NCBI RefSeq assembly: GCF_016593235.1
Contig: NZ_AP023065.1
Span: 1,573,649 to 1,637,648 of the forward strand
Length of the DNA stretch: 64,000 nucleotides
Direction: 5' to 3'
Source of the DNA: Nitratiruptor sp. YY09-18
GTDB lineage: Bacteria; Campylobacterota; Campylobacteria; Campylobacterales; Nitratiruptoraceae
The notes below the pieces were generated by a model. The model saw only the letters and a program-made list of their open reading frames with translations. It did not search any database and was not told the origin of the DNA. Position 1 is the first letter of the stretch. Every line of letters starts with the position of its first letter. This document shows, piece after piece, positions 47,623-56,195 of this stretch. A program made the translations under genes and the position numbers.

Positions 47623-47770
47623 TACAATACGTCAAGCCTTTAAGAGGCGTTGATTTACGATTCGATCCCCTTATCACCTCTACACTCCCAAAAAATCTTA
47701 GAAGTGACCTTTGATTGAATCGTCTGTGATTCGCTCATTGAAGGTTAATATTTTTACAAAAAGAGGCAAA
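47623..47770 (+). promoter_or_regulatory. leader region of the DEAD-box helicase gene
   Basis: TACAAT (47623-47628) is a possible -10, which would give a leader of about 135 nt. Within it, ACCTTTGAT (47707-47715) pairs with ATTGAAGGT (47737-47745) and inside that GAATCG (47717-47722) pairs with TGATTC (47727-47732), a two-part hairpin ending 25 nt before the ATG. Long structured leaders are known for helicase genes that respond to cold. No short coding sequence is convincing here. Confidence 0.4.
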
Positions 47771-49189
47771 ATGACTTTTTCTGATTTCAATCTCAAATCC
47801 CAAATAATGAAAGCGATCGAGCAAGCTGGTTTTAAAGAGCCAAGTCCGATCCAAAAAGAGGCAATTCCTGTAATTCTTGTAGGCAAAGACATGGTGGGCC
47901 AGGCTCACACAGGTACTGGCAAAACGGCTGCATTTGCTCTGCCAATTCTTAATATGCTTGAGCTTGATGGCGAAGTAGAAGCGCTTGTGATTGTCCCTAC
48001 ACGCGAACTCGCAACGCAAGTAAGTGATGAAATCTTTCGCCTAGGCAAATATCTTGGTATCAAAACAGCAACCGTTTATGGAGGGAGCTCTTACTCTAGA
48101 CAAATTAACCACATAGCCAATGCAGCTGTTGTGGTAGCGACGCCAGGTAGACTTTTGGATCTACTCAAAAGCGGTAAAATTGAGCTCAACCCAAAATTCG
48201 TCGTTCTTGATGAAGCTGATGAGATGCTTGATATGGGATTTTTGGATGATATCAAAGAGATTTTTACATATCTTCCCACAAATCGGCAAACACTGCTTTT
48301 TAGTGCTACAATGCCAAACGAGATCAAAGAGCTTGCTCGCCAGATCCTCCATTCGCCAGAGTTTATCTCAATTACCAAAAAAGAGGTAACCAATGCAAAT
48401 ATTAAGCAGTTTTACTACGTTGTAGATGAGCGAGAGCGCGATGAAGCACTTATACGTCTTATTGACTATAAAAATCCGCAAAAAGCGATCGTCTTTTGCC
48501 GTATGAAGGTTGAAGTTGACCGTCTTGCAGATTTTCTCAATGCCCAGGGGCTCAATGCAAGAGGTTTGCATGGTGATATGCAACAGCGCCAGCGTGAAGA
48601 GACAATCAGAGCATTCAAAAAGGGTGCTGCAGATATATTAATCGCAACAGATGTAGCAGCAAGAGGTCTAGATATTAGTGATGTAACACACGTCTTTAAC
48701 TATCATATTCCGTTTGATCCAGAAAGCTATGTACATAGAATCGGCAGAACAGGGAGAGCTGGAAAAGAGGGAGTAGCTATAAGTCTTGTGACTCCGCACG
48801 AATTTAAGCAGCTCTTGCGTATCCAAAAAGCTGTTGGAAGCTCACTTATCAACAAAGAGATCCCTACTTCTACTGAAGTCAAAAACAAAAAAGCAAAATC
48901 GTTGATGGACCAGATCCTCTCCCAGGAAGTAAGCCCAGAAGCAGTAGAACTTGTCAATCTATTGGAAGCTGAAGTAGATCTCTCTACAGTAGCTATGAAA
49001 CTAGCAAGCCTCGTTATTGCTCAAGATAAAGAGTATGGCAAAGAGAAAATTGGCAAGAGCCTCAAAGAGATCGAAAGACTCTTAGAAGATGCCAAAAGAG
49101 AACTCTCTCGTCCTCACCGCTCAAGAGGACGCAATACCAATCGCGGATTTCGCAATAATCGTCGAGGCCGTAGCTCCCACAGACGATAA
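47771..49189 (+). CDS. DEAD-box ATP-dependent RNA helicase
   Basis: Starting at MTFSDFNLK (AAAAGAGG upstream), this 472-residue protein has the full DEAD-box motif set: Q motif with PSPIQKEAIP, Walker A AHTGTGKTAAF, PTRELA, DEAD (VLDEADEML), SAT, ARGLDI and HRIGRTGRAG. The C-terminal tail is Arg/Gly/Asn-rich (about 450-472), a non-specific RNA-binding tail. It is like DeaD/CsdA or RhlE, with a role in RNA unwinding and ribosome assembly. The longer frame back to 47711 runs through the leader hairpin and is unlikely. Confidence 0.95.
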   Translation: MTFSDFNLKSQIMKAIEQAGFKEPSPIQKEAIPVILVGKDMVGQAHTGTGKTAAFALPILNMLELDGEVEALVIVPTRELATQVSDEIFRLGKYLGIKTATVYGGSSYSRQINHIANAAVVVATPGRLLDLLKSGKIELNPKFVVLDEADEMLDMGFLDDIKEIFTYLPTNRQTLLFSATMPNEIKELARQILHSPEFISITKKEVTNANIKQFYYVVDERERDEALIRLIDYKNPQKAIVFCRMKVEVDRLADFLNAQGLNARGLHGDMQQRQREETIRAFKKGAADILIATDVAARGLDISDVTHVFNYHIPFDPESYVHRIGRTGRAGKEGVAISLVTPHEFKQLLRIQKAVGSSLINKEIPTSTEVKNKKAKSLMDQILSQEVSPEAVELVNLLEAEVDLSTVAMKLASLVIAQDKEYGKEKIGKSLKEIERLLEDAKRELSRPHRSRGRNTNRGFRNNRRGRSSHRR

Positions 49190-49191
49190 TT

Positions 49192-49200
49192 TGCTATAAT
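49192..49200 (+). promoter_or_regulatory. extended -10 element before the 49227 gene
   Basis: TGCTATAAT begins 3 bases past the helicase stop. The predicted transcription start (about 49207) falls inside the inverted repeat 49201-49226. Confidence 0.6.
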
Positions 49201-49226
49201 AGTCCAACTTTACTCAAGGTTGGACT
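49201..49226 (+). repeat. perfect inverted repeat touching a start codon
   Basis: AGTCCAAC (49201-49208) and GTTGGACT (49219-49226) are exact 8-bp complements with a 10-nt loop. The second arm ends right at the ATG at 49227 and includes the GG of the only Shine-Dalgarno-like AAGG. It could be an operator dyad at the promoter, or a hairpin limiting translation of read-through mRNA from the helicase gene. Confidence 0.6.
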
Positions 49227-50117
49227 ATGAGCAATAACTTCAAAAAAGATCTCATCAAACGTATTGAAGAGGTTAAAAAACCACGTATTAAAACCATAAA
49301 AGAACTTCTTATACAAATAGATAGACTCAAATCACAAATAGAAGCACAAAAACGAGCACTACGCTCTGATCTTGCACTTCTATTCAATGAAATTGAAAAA
49401 GAGGTAGAATCGTTTCCTCAAGAGCAAAAACAAGAGGCATTGCGCATCCTCCAAGAATGTAAGCTCAGTTCTCTCGAATTTCTCGGTATTTTGGCAGAAA
49501 CTGTTGAGAGTGCCATACTCAATGCACTTGAAAATGGTGAAAATATTGAAGAGACTATCAAAGAAATCACAAAAGACCTTACATTTGAGACAATAAATAT
49601 CAATGTAGATCCGCAGCATATCAAAAATACTAGCAAAACCATTCTGCAAGTTGCTGCAAATATCGCCGAAGCTAGTATCAATCATGCAGATGAAATCATA
49701 AGAGGTGCTATATATGGTACAAAGCAAGGAATCCACAAAAGCCTTGCAAAATTTAATGAAACAATTGAGTTTACCCCAGACGAGGCACGCACACTTATCA
49801 TAGAAAACTATGAAACTATTATCCAAAATCTCCCGCATATTGATGAAATTTTTTATAAAACTATCGAAGAAGTAGCGCAAGAGAGTGAACCTGGAATCAA
49901 AGAGAAAATTTTACATATTGCTCAACAGCCAATCTATGATAAACTCCTTACAGAAGCGCAAAAGGCAGTTACATCCCTTAAAAAAAGTTTTGGTGAACTC
50001 CTCAAAGATGCACCATCGATAAAAATCAGTACTGATGAGGCAAAAAAACTTGGTCTACGAGCTTTTGAAATTGCGAAAGAAAAAATTCAGGAGTCAATCA
50101 ATGCAATTAAAAAATAG
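49227..50117 (+). CDS. helical protein of unknown function
   Basis: The 296-residue protein is almost wholly alpha-helical. It has a coiled-coil start (about 15-65, KTIKELLIQIDRLKSQIEAQ), several amphipathic helices with repeated Ala/Glu/Ile, no cysteine-rich or catalytic motif, no signal peptide and no membrane helix. Its composition (KNTSKTILQVAANIAEASI, DEIIRGAIYGTKQGI) recalls phasin-like or apolipoprotein-like amphipathic proteins, but that is only resemblance. The next gene begins 17 bp before its stop. Confidence 0.7.
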   Translation: MSNNFKKDLIKRIEEVKKPRIKTIKELLIQIDRLKSQIEAQKRALRSDLALLFNEIEKEVESFPQEQKQEALRILQECKLSSLEFLGILAETVESAILNALENGENIEETIKEITKDLTFETININVDPQHIKNTSKTILQVAANIAEASINHADEIIRGAIYGTKQGIHKSLAKFNETIEFTPDEARTLIIENYETIIQNLPHIDEIFYKTIEEVAQESEPGIKEKILHIAQQPIYDKLLTEAQKAVTSLKKSFGELLKDAPSIKISTDEAKKLGLRAFEIAKEKIQESINAIKK

Positions 50118-50571
50118 CCTTTTCATCCTTCTCCTTCCTCTTTTTTTACTAGCACAGCAACCAAAAGAGAATGATGTAACACAAATGCAAGAGGCCTTGC
50201 AGCAATTTATGCTCTTCATGCAAAAGGCAACTGAGTCTCTCAAGGATCTCTCAACCACAAAACAAAAAGCGGTCCCAGAGGATGAGCATAGCTGGATGCT
50301 CTACTATAAAAAGCTCAAAAATGCTCATATCCCGCAAAAGCGCAACGATCTCTTGATCAAAACACAACTAGAATACAACTTCCTCACAGATAAATCTATT
50401 CCCTCTTCTACTATCTTGGTCACTGTACATAATGGTCGTGTGGAACTCTATGGCAAAGTAAACTCCAAAGAGACTGCTGACAAAGCCCTTGATATAGCCC
50501 TCCATACGCGGGGTGTCAAAGAAGTAGTCTCCTACCTCATCATCAAATTTCCAGCCAAATCTTTGATATAA
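50101..50571 (+). CDS. secreted BON-domain protein
   Basis: Starting at the ATG at 50101 (CAGGAG upstream), this 156-residue protein has a signal peptide (MQLKNSLFILLLPLFLLA), a helical middle, and a C-terminal BON domain (about 92-152: VTVHNGRVELYGKVNSKE, ALHTRGVKEVVSYL). BON domains bind membranes or phospholipid, often in stress-protective periplasmic proteins. It overlaps the helical-protein gene and ends at a strong palindrome. Confidence 0.78.
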   Translation: MQLKNSLFILLLPLFLLAQQPKENDVTQMQEALQQFMLFMQKATESLKDLSTTKQKAVPEDEHSWMLYYKKLKNAHIPQKRNDLLIKTQLEYNFLTDKSIPSSTILVTVHNGRVELYGKVNSKETADKALDIALHTRGVKEVVSYLIIKFPAKSLI

Positions 50572-50594
50572 AGCAACTAAAGTTGCTTTATATC
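50565..50594. terminator. perfect 14-bp palindrome over a stop codon
   Basis: GATATAAAGCAACT (50565-50578), AA, AGTTGCTTTATATC (50581-50594). The stem includes the last codons and TAA of the BON gene. No T-run follows, though the stem itself ends T-rich. It is likely a hairpin terminator or 3'-end stabiliser, working in either direction. Confidence 0.65.
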
Positions 50595-50640
50595 ACATCA
50601 CTATAGTTTATAATAGCATCTAAAATAAAAAGGAGTTGCT

Positions 50641-51330
50641 ATGCTAACTGAACTACGCGAGAAGATGCTTCTCAATACATTGGTATTTGAAACTCTAGGT
50701 GCACCTGAAAAGGAGCGAGAATTCAAGATAAAATCACTCAAAAAATGGGGCTTTGATCTGCTTTTTGGTAAAAAAAATGGTCAAGATTCTTACTTCGTAG
50801 CAGCTGAAGACAAACATAAAAGTGGTGATACATACGAGAGTGAGGGGAGTAGCTATGAAGTTACCGAAGTACTCAAAGAACTTCCCAAAAATAAAAAAAT
50901 CTATGCGCATATCGAAATGATTGAAGGAAGAGCCTACCTTTGTGCTGACTTGCGTGAGGGTGATGAAAACATTGAAATATTACGTCTTCCTGCGGGTGAA
51001 ATACTCCTCGCATATTTAAAAAAACATAAATTCATAAAAGTTATCGAAGCACTACATAACCTGGGAAGTGCTGCAAGCTTGGTCAAACATCATGGTGAAG
51101 AAGGAAAGCCTCTTCCTTTTGAAGAGTTACCACCAATACCACGTAGATTTTTGAGAGATGCAAAAAAGATAGAAAAGGAGATGGGATTTGGTCGTATTGC
51201 TCTTGCTTACTTTGGAGAAAACAAAGAAGGAAAGGCAAGATATTGGATGGGATGGATGGTACCAACTATCGCCCTATTTGACGAACATATTGCACAAAAA
51301 ATAGATAAAACATTAGCGGAGTTTAAATAA
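50641..51330 (+). CDS. unknown protein, first of a coupled pair
   Basis: The 229-residue soluble protein has mixed alpha/beta make-up with no motif I recognise. Visible features are an acidic strand-turn region (about 55-110), [20 protein letters not shown] (about 127-146), a proline-rich LPPIPRRFL, and an aromatic [10 protein letters not shown] near the end. It starts with AAAAGGAG upstream. Its TAA overlaps the next ATG (TAATG), so the two products likely work together. Confidence 0.65.
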   Translation: MLTELREKMLLNTLVFETLGAPEKEREFKIKSLKKWGFDLLFGKKNGQDSYFVAAEDKHKSGDTYESEGSSYEVTEVLKELPKNKKIYAHIEMIEGRAYLCADLREGDENIEILRLPAGEILLAYLKKHKFIKVIEALHNLGSAASLVKHHGEEGKPLPFEELPPIPRRFLRDAKKIEKEMGFGRIALAYFGENKEGKARYWMGWMVPTIALFDEHIAQKIDKTLAEFK

Positions 51331-52037
51331 TGCTTGTAGCTTGGAATGCTATTGCGTATGAAAAGGGGGAGTTTTTACGTGATGAAAATGGTGCATATAT
51401 CCCCCGCAATGAAATAGTTGAAGCTATAGAGAGTGCATTGGTTTTTTATTATATAAAAAAAGATAAAGCACTTGAAAATAGTGTTAAAAAACGTATCTTG
51501 GCAACTGATACAAAACCAAAACTCAAAAGTTTATCTAAAGATATTAAAGATCTCGTCTTCACCAAACATCCTTACCATATAGATATTCTCGAAAAAATCT
51601 ACCTTCCAAAAGAGGGAATAAAAAAAGTATATGTAGAACGATTTGATTTTGTCAAAAAAGAGTTTGTAGAACGCTTTGAGACAGAGATTTTCAAAGGTAC
51701 CATTGAAGATTTTTCAATAGATGGAATTGAAAAAATTAAAGCCGCACTTCTCTCATATGCAAGAGGCTTGGCAGAGCGCGAACATGAGCTTCTCAAAGAT
51801 ACCATCCTAGAGCCATTGATCATTGAGATTCAAAACCTCATCGCTAACGAATGGCAAAATACACTGCGTATAGGAGCATGGACAAAGACTCCCTACAAAG
51901 GTGATCTCCTCTTCTTTTGGCGTATTAAAGAAGTGAGAGAAAAATTTCTCAAAGAATTTAAAATCGATATCCGCCCCAAAGATACACTCTTTATACCAAA
52001 ATTTAAAGAGTTTCTTGGATGGTGTGAGCTATCTTAG
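51330..52037 (+). CDS. RAMP/Csm5-like protein outside a CRISPR locus (tentative)
   Basis: The 235-residue protein recalls Csm5 and other RAMPs in order of segments: GAYIPRNEIVEAIESALVFY (compare YIPGSSIKGAIRTAL), an ERFETEIFKGT strand, a helix with YARGLAEREHELL, TLRIGAWTKTPYKG (compare LRLGxGTGF), and a FLGWCEL end (compare LGWxKL). The glycine-rich loop of real RAMPs is not conserved, and no cas gene or repeat array is nearby. The resemblance is by eye only. It converges on the phosphatase gene with a 4-bp overlap. Confidence 0.5.
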   Translation: MLVAWNAIAYEKGEFLRDENGAYIPRNEIVEAIESALVFYYIKKDKALENSVKKRILATDTKPKLKSLSKDIKDLVFTKHPYHIDILEKIYLPKEGIKKVYVERFDFVKKEFVERFETEIFKGTIEDFSIDGIEKIKAALLSYARGLAEREHELLKDTILEPLIIEIQNLIANEWQNTLRIGAWTKTPYKGDLLFFWRIKEVREKFLKEFKIDIRPKDTLFIPKFKEFLGWCELS

Positions 52038-52795
52038 TCCCATGCACCAAGATTACAAATAATCTCTTGGTGCACTTTTCCGTTGCTTGCTACAATAATA
52101 TCACCAAATTTGTATGGCTTGCCTAAATGATTTGTTACCTTCCCTCCAGCTTCTTGGACTAGTAGTATCCCAGCTGCCACATCCCATGGCTTGAGATTTA
52201 CCTCATAAAATCCTGCAAATCTCCCACATGCTACATAGGCTAGATCGATAGCAGCACTCCCGAAGCGACGAATATCACGGGTAATTGGCAAGAGATTTGT
52301 CATAGACTTAATCACAAAGCGATAATCTCTCCCTCTTTGCGTCTTGGTATAGGGGAATCCTGTGGCTATGAGCGTATCGATGAGTTTGTCAGTCTGTGCA
52401 ACTTCTATCTTTTGTCCATTCAGATATGCTCCATCACCTCTTTTTGCATAAAAAAACTCTTCTAGAATCGGATTGTAAACAATCCCTTCTTGAGGTTTTC
52501 CATCTTCCCATACAGCAACACTTATAGAAACAAAAGCAAGATGATGGACAAAATTTGTCGTCCCATCAATGGGATCAACGATGATAGCTTTGGATGGAAT
52601 CTTGCCACTGAAGCTCTCTTCACCGACAAATGCATAGTCGCTATACTTTTTTGTAAACTGCTTGCGCAAAAACTCCTCAATTTTCACATCATATTCGGTG
52701 ACAAGATCTACACTCGATTTTTTTTGTATATACTTTTTCGCCTCGTATCCTTGGCGCAAAATCTTTCCAGCCTCTTTTATAATATCTTTCATCAT
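52034..52795 (-). CDS. inositol monophosphatase family protein
   Basis: The 253-residue Mg2+-dependent phosphatase has FVGEESF, the DPIDGTTNFVHHL motif and a C-terminal KPWDVAAGILLVQEAGG. Members include SuhB-type inositol phosphatases, histidinol phosphatases and CysQ; the exact substrate is not settled by these motifs. Start is MMKDIIKE; the second Met is possible. It is divergent from htrA across a 79-bp region. Confidence 0.88.
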   Translation of the reverse strand: MMKDIIKEAGKILRQGYEAKKYIQKKSSVDLVTEYDVKIEEFLRKQFTKKYSDYAFVGEESFSGKIPSKAIIVDPIDGTTNFVHHLAFVSISVAVWEDGKPQEGIVYNPILEEFFYAKRGDGAYLNGQKIEVAQTDKLIDTLIATGFPYTKTQRGRDYRFVIKSMTNLLPITRDIRRFGSAAIDLAYVACGRFAGFYEVNLKPWDVAAGILLVQEAGGKVTNHLGKPYKFGDIIVASNGKVHQEIICNLGAWD

Positions 52796-52805
52796 TAACC
52801 TTCTG

Positions 52806-52825
52806 TTAATTTTTGATTAATTTTT
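52806..52825 (+). promoter_or_regulatory. tandem TTAATTTTT repeats upstream of htrA
   Basis: TTAATTTTT occurs at 52806-52814 and 52817-52825, an 11-bp period and same orientation. This is the spacing bound by dimers of OmpR-type regulators, and the operon contains one. It lies 50 bp before the htrA ATG, in the gap shared with the phosphatase gene. Confidence 0.45.
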
Positions 52826-52874
52826 ATCAAAGATTTTATTCTATCATTGTGTTGATAAAAAAGAGGAGGTAAAA

Positions 52875-54281
52875 ATGAAGAAAATTATTGCAATCTCTGC
52901 ACTTACTGCAATCATACTCAGTGCAGCGACAATACATTTCAACGAAGCATCAAGCAATATCAAACGTGTGATGCCAGGAGCTGGCGAAAATGTTGTTATA
53001 TCATACTATGATGCGATCAAAGATGCCAAACAGAGCGTTGTCAATATCGCTACTAAAAAACGTATCAAAATGCCAGCGATGCAAGATATGCCATTTTTCA
53101 ACGATCCATTCTTCAAGCAGTTCTTCGGACCAATGTTTCGCAACTCTATTCCACGCAGCAGAGTTGAAAGAAGCTTAGGAAGTGGTGTGATCATTAGCAG
53201 TGATGGCTATATCGTTACCAACAACCACGTCATTCGCAATGCTGATGAGATCACTGTAACACTGCCAGGTGATAGCAAAGAGTATAAGGCAAAAGTTGTA
53301 GGCAAAGATCCTCTCACCGACTTAGCAGTTATCAAGATAGACAAAACCGGTCTCAAAGCTATCAAAATAGCTGACTCATCAAAAATCAAACCAGGGGACT
53401 TGGTATTTGCTATAGGTAATCCTTTTGGAATCGGTGAGACAATCACACAAGGAATTGTGAGTGCTACAAACCGCGACAATGTAGGTATCAACACATACGA
53501 AAACTTCATCCAGACTGACGCGGCTATCAATCCAGGTAATAGTGGTGGAGCTCTTGTAGATAGCAGAGGTGCGTTGATTGGTATCAATAGTGCGATTATC
53601 ACTCGCAGTGGCGGTAATAACGGTATCGGTTTTGCTATACCTGCAAATATGATGAAAGAAGTCGTGAAAAAACTGATCGAAAAAGGAAAGATTGAACGCG
53701 GCTATCTTGGAGTCATCATTGAAGATCTCAAAGGGGATCTCAAAGATGTATACAAGCACAAAGAGGGGGCAGTCATTGTTGATGTGACAAAAGACAGCGC
53801 TGCAGACAAAGCAGGTCTCAAAAGAGGTGATCTCATCATCGAAGTAGATGGCAAAAATATCGCAGATGCAACTGAGCTCAAGTCACTCATCGGATCGTAT
53901 CCTCCGGGAAAAACTGTCACTATTACATATGAGAGAAACGGTAAAGTCCACACTGCAAAAGTAAAACTAAGTGAACGTCCAGAAGCGAGTGGAAGTGAGA
54001 ATGTAGAAAAATTCAAAGGTCTTGAGGTTCAGACTCTCGATGATAAGATCCGCCGTATGTATAACATCCCGCAAGATGTAACAGGTGTATTTGTCACAAA
54101 CGTCAAAGAGGATAGCGCAGCAGACAAAGCTGGCATCAAACCGGGTGATGTTATAATTGGCGTAGAAGATATGAACATCAAAAACGTAGAAGATCTCAAA
54201 AAAGCCTTTGAGAAATATAAAGGTCCCAAAAAGATCTTCATCAAACGACAAGGTATCCCACTAATAGTAGTTCTCAAATAA
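52875..54281 (+). CDS. htrA: HtrA/DegP-type periplasmic serine protease
   Basis: The 468-residue protein has a signal peptide or anchor (about 1-20), a trypsin-like domain with the triad H118 (TNNHVI), D149 (DPLTDLAV), S223 (NPGNSGGAL), and two PDZ domains (about 270-365 and 385-465). It degrades or refolds misfolded envelope proteins. AGAGGAGG precedes the start. It is followed by the two-component system, as in C. jejuni, where CprRS controls htrA. Confidence 0.96.
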   Translation: MKKIIAISALTAIILSAATIHFNEASSNIKRVMPGAGENVVISYYDAIKDAKQSVVNIATKKRIKMPAMQDMPFFNDPFFKQFFGPMFRNSIPRSRVERSLGSGVIISSDGYIVTNNHVIRNADEITVTLPGDSKEYKAKVVGKDPLTDLAVIKIDKTGLKAIKIADSSKIKPGDLVFAIGNPFGIGETITQGIVSATNRDNVGINTYENFIQTDAAINPGNSGGALVDSRGALIGINSAIITRSGGNNGIGFAIPANMMKEVVKKLIEKGKIERGYLGVIIEDLKGDLKDVYKHKEGAVIVDVTKDSAADKAGLKRGDLIIEVDGKNIADATELKSLIGSYPPGKTVTITYERNGKVHTAKVKLSERPEASGSENVEKFKGLEVQTLDDKIRRMYNIPQDVTGVFVTNVKEDSAADKAGIKPGDVIIGVEDMNIKNVEDLKKAFEKYKGPKKIFIKRQGIPLIVVLK

Positions 54282-54300
54282 TCTCCCTCCCTGAGGGGGA
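54282..54300 (+). terminator. GC-rich hairpin between htrA and the response regulator gene
   Basis: TCTCCCTC (54282-54289) pairs with GAGGGGGA (54293-54300), one G-T pair, 3-nt loop, directly after the htrA stop. No T-run; the next Shine-Dalgarno starts 4 nt later. It probably reduces read-through or protects the htrA 3' end. Confidence 0.5.
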
Positions 54301-54315
54301 CATAAAAGGATATTG

Positions 54316-54978
54316 ATGAAAAAGGTGGTAATGATCGAAGATGATCTAGAGCTGGCTGAAATATTGAGCGAATATCTCAAGAAGTATGGCATTGAAGTGA
54401 TAAACTATGATGATCCGTTTATTGCACTTTCGGCTTTGCATATAGAAAAAGATTTCGATGCCCTCATTCTCGATCTCACTCTTCCTGGAATGGATGGATT
54501 GGAGATTCTTAAAAAAATTCGTGAATTTAGCGATATTCCTGTTATCATCAGTAGCGCCAGGAGTGATCTGAGTGACAAGGTCATAGGCCTAGAACTTGGA
54601 GCAGATGACTATCTTCCAAAACCCTACGATCCAAAAGAGCTAGAAGCTAGACTCAAAGCGATTACAAGACGCCGTAGCAAACCACCAAAAGAGCCAGATC
54701 TCAAGGTCTACAAAAATAGACGAGAAATCCTCTTCAAAGGAAAGGCTTTGCATCTCACACCTGCTGAATATGAGGTACTTAGTTATCTCATCGAACATCC
54801 AAATCAACCAATCAACCGTGAAGAGTTACTTTATTCATGCGAAAACCTCAGTGAAAATGCTTCTGAAAAAACTATCGATGTGATAGTAAGCCGCATTCGC
54901 CACAAACTAGGAGAAGATCCCAAAAATCCACGCTATATTCAGTCTGTTCGCGGAATAGGATATAAATATATTCCATGA
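54316..54978 (+). CDS. OmpR-family response regulator (CprR-like)
   Basis: Starting at the ATG at 54316 (AAAAGGA 5 nt before), this 220-residue protein has a receiver domain with EDD (8-10), phospho-acceptor D53 (ILDLTLPGMDG), and the LPKPYDPKEL lysine, and a winged-helix DNA-binding domain (about 125-220, ending YIQSVRGIGYKYIP). Position after htrA matches CprR in C. jejuni. An upstream TTG in frame is less likely as a start. It overlaps the kinase gene by 4 bp. Confidence 0.93.
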   Translation: MKKVVMIEDDLELAEILSEYLKKYGIEVINYDDPFIALSALHIEKDFDALILDLTLPGMDGLEILKKIREFSDIPVIISSARSDLSDKVIGLELGADDYLPKPYDPKELEARLKAITRRRSKPPKEPDLKVYKNRREILFKGKALHLTPAEYEVLSYLIEHPNQPINREELLYSCENLSENASEKTIDVIVSRIRHKLGEDPKNPRYIQSVRGIGYKYIP

Positions 54979-56195
54979 AAAAAACCTCGATATTTTTATG
55001 GATCACTCTCATCTTCCTGCTTGCCTTCATTGGCATCGGTGGGGCATATTTTCTCTCCATCAAGTATATTAGTACTGCTAACAAATATCAGACCCAAAGA
55101 CGTCTAGAATTTATTGCACAATCACTTATATGGCAGCTTGGAAGCTATGTGCAAAAAGATCTTCTCTTTAAAAATCTCGAGCGCCTTGAGCTCTTACCAA
55201 TTCTCTATCCCAAAGAGGCAGAAAAGATCCTCAAAAAAACAAAATTTATCAAACGGATTCGTTTTCCTATAGGCCAAGTTCTCATCCTCAAAGACAAAAA
55301 TAATTACTACTTTTTAGTTCAAAGCTACGGTAATGTTTTGTTGCTGAAAGATATCTCCAAAAACCTTGCTACTCTCAAGCTCATCTATACTGCAATCTTT
55401 GGTCTTATGGTAGTCTTGCTTCTCATTATTTATCTCTTGATCATCTACAAGCTCCGCCCTCTCAAAAAAATTACAAAAGAGATAGAAAAATTTAGTAGCG
55501 GCAAGCTCGATCTTGATCTCAATATCCAAGGATTCAAAGAGATCAACGAAGTAGCGCAGGCTCTGCAAGATGCTTCTAACTCACTCAAAAATATCCAAAA
55601 CTCGCGCAAACTCCTTTTGCGTAATATCATGCATGAGCTTAAAACCCCTATCACAAAAGGGCGCATCCAGGCTGAAATGGTAGAAGACCAAAAACAAAAA
55701 GAGCGTCTTGTGCATATATTTGAAAAACTCAACTCCCTCATCAATGAGCTTGCAGCTATCGAAGCGGTAAATGCCAAAATCAAACCAAACTATGAAAAGA
55801 TCAAGGCAAGTGATCTCATCCAAGAAGCAGTCCACATCGGCATGTTTGATAAAAAAGATCTTGTTATCGATATAGAGGCAGATCCGACAATTGAAGGTGA
55901 TTATAAACTCCTCGCCATTGCTCTCAAAAACCTCATAGATAACGCTATCAAATACTCAACCGATGGAAAAGCAAAGATAGTAGTAACACAGAGCTCTATA
56001 CAGATACACAACAAGGCTCCAGCTCTCTCGCAAGATCTCTCCTACTATCTTGAGCCATTTAGCAAAGAGAATAAAAGAAGTGGTTTTGGGCTAGGACTCT
56101 ATCTGGTAGATAATATTTTGCGCATGCACAACTTCAAGCTTTCTTATAAACATGAAGATGGAGAGAATATTTTCATAATTACTTTTACTCAATAA
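54975..56195 (+). CDS. sensor histidine kinase (CprS/ArsS-like)
   Basis: The 406-residue kinase has two membrane helices (about 8-28 and 138-160) around a periplasmic sensor of ~110 residues, a HAMP domain, the H box IMHELKTPITKG (H220), N box NLIDNAIKYS and G box GFGLGLYLV. The HELKTPI(T/A)KG form is typical of Campylobacterota ArsS/CprS kinases. It should phosphorylate the adjacent regulator. Signal unknown; envelope stress is plausible by neighbourhood. Confidence 0.92.
   Translation: MKKTSIFLWITLIFLLAFIGIGGAYFLSIKYISTANKYQTQRRLEFIAQSLIWQLGSYVQKDLLFKNLERLELLPILYPKEAEKILKKTKFIKRIRFPIGQVLILKDKNNYYFLVQSYGNVLLLKDISKNLATLKLIYTAIFGLMVVLLLIIYLLIIYKLRPLKKITKEIEKFSSGKLDLDLNIQGFKEINEVAQALQDASNSLKNIQNSRKLLLRNIMHELKTPITKGRIQAEMVEDQKQKERLVHIFEKLNSLINELAAIEAVNAKIKPNYEKIKASDLIQEAVHIGMFDKKDLVIDIEADPTIEGDYKLLAIALKNLIDNAIKYSTDGKAKIVVTQSSIQIHNKAPALSQDLSYYLEPFSKENKRSGFGLGLYLVDNILRMHNFKLSYKHEDGENIFIITFTQ

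Noticed and set aside
47711..47770. N-terminal extension of the DEAD-box helicase
   Set aside because: The extra 20 residues run through the leader hairpin, and the ATG at 47771 has a Shine-Dalgarno and begins with the normal Q-motif spacing.
50641..52037. A CRISPR-Cas locus
   Set aside because: Although the second protein recalls Csm5, there is no repeat-spacer array and no other cas gene in the window. I keep it as a RAMP-like orphan only.
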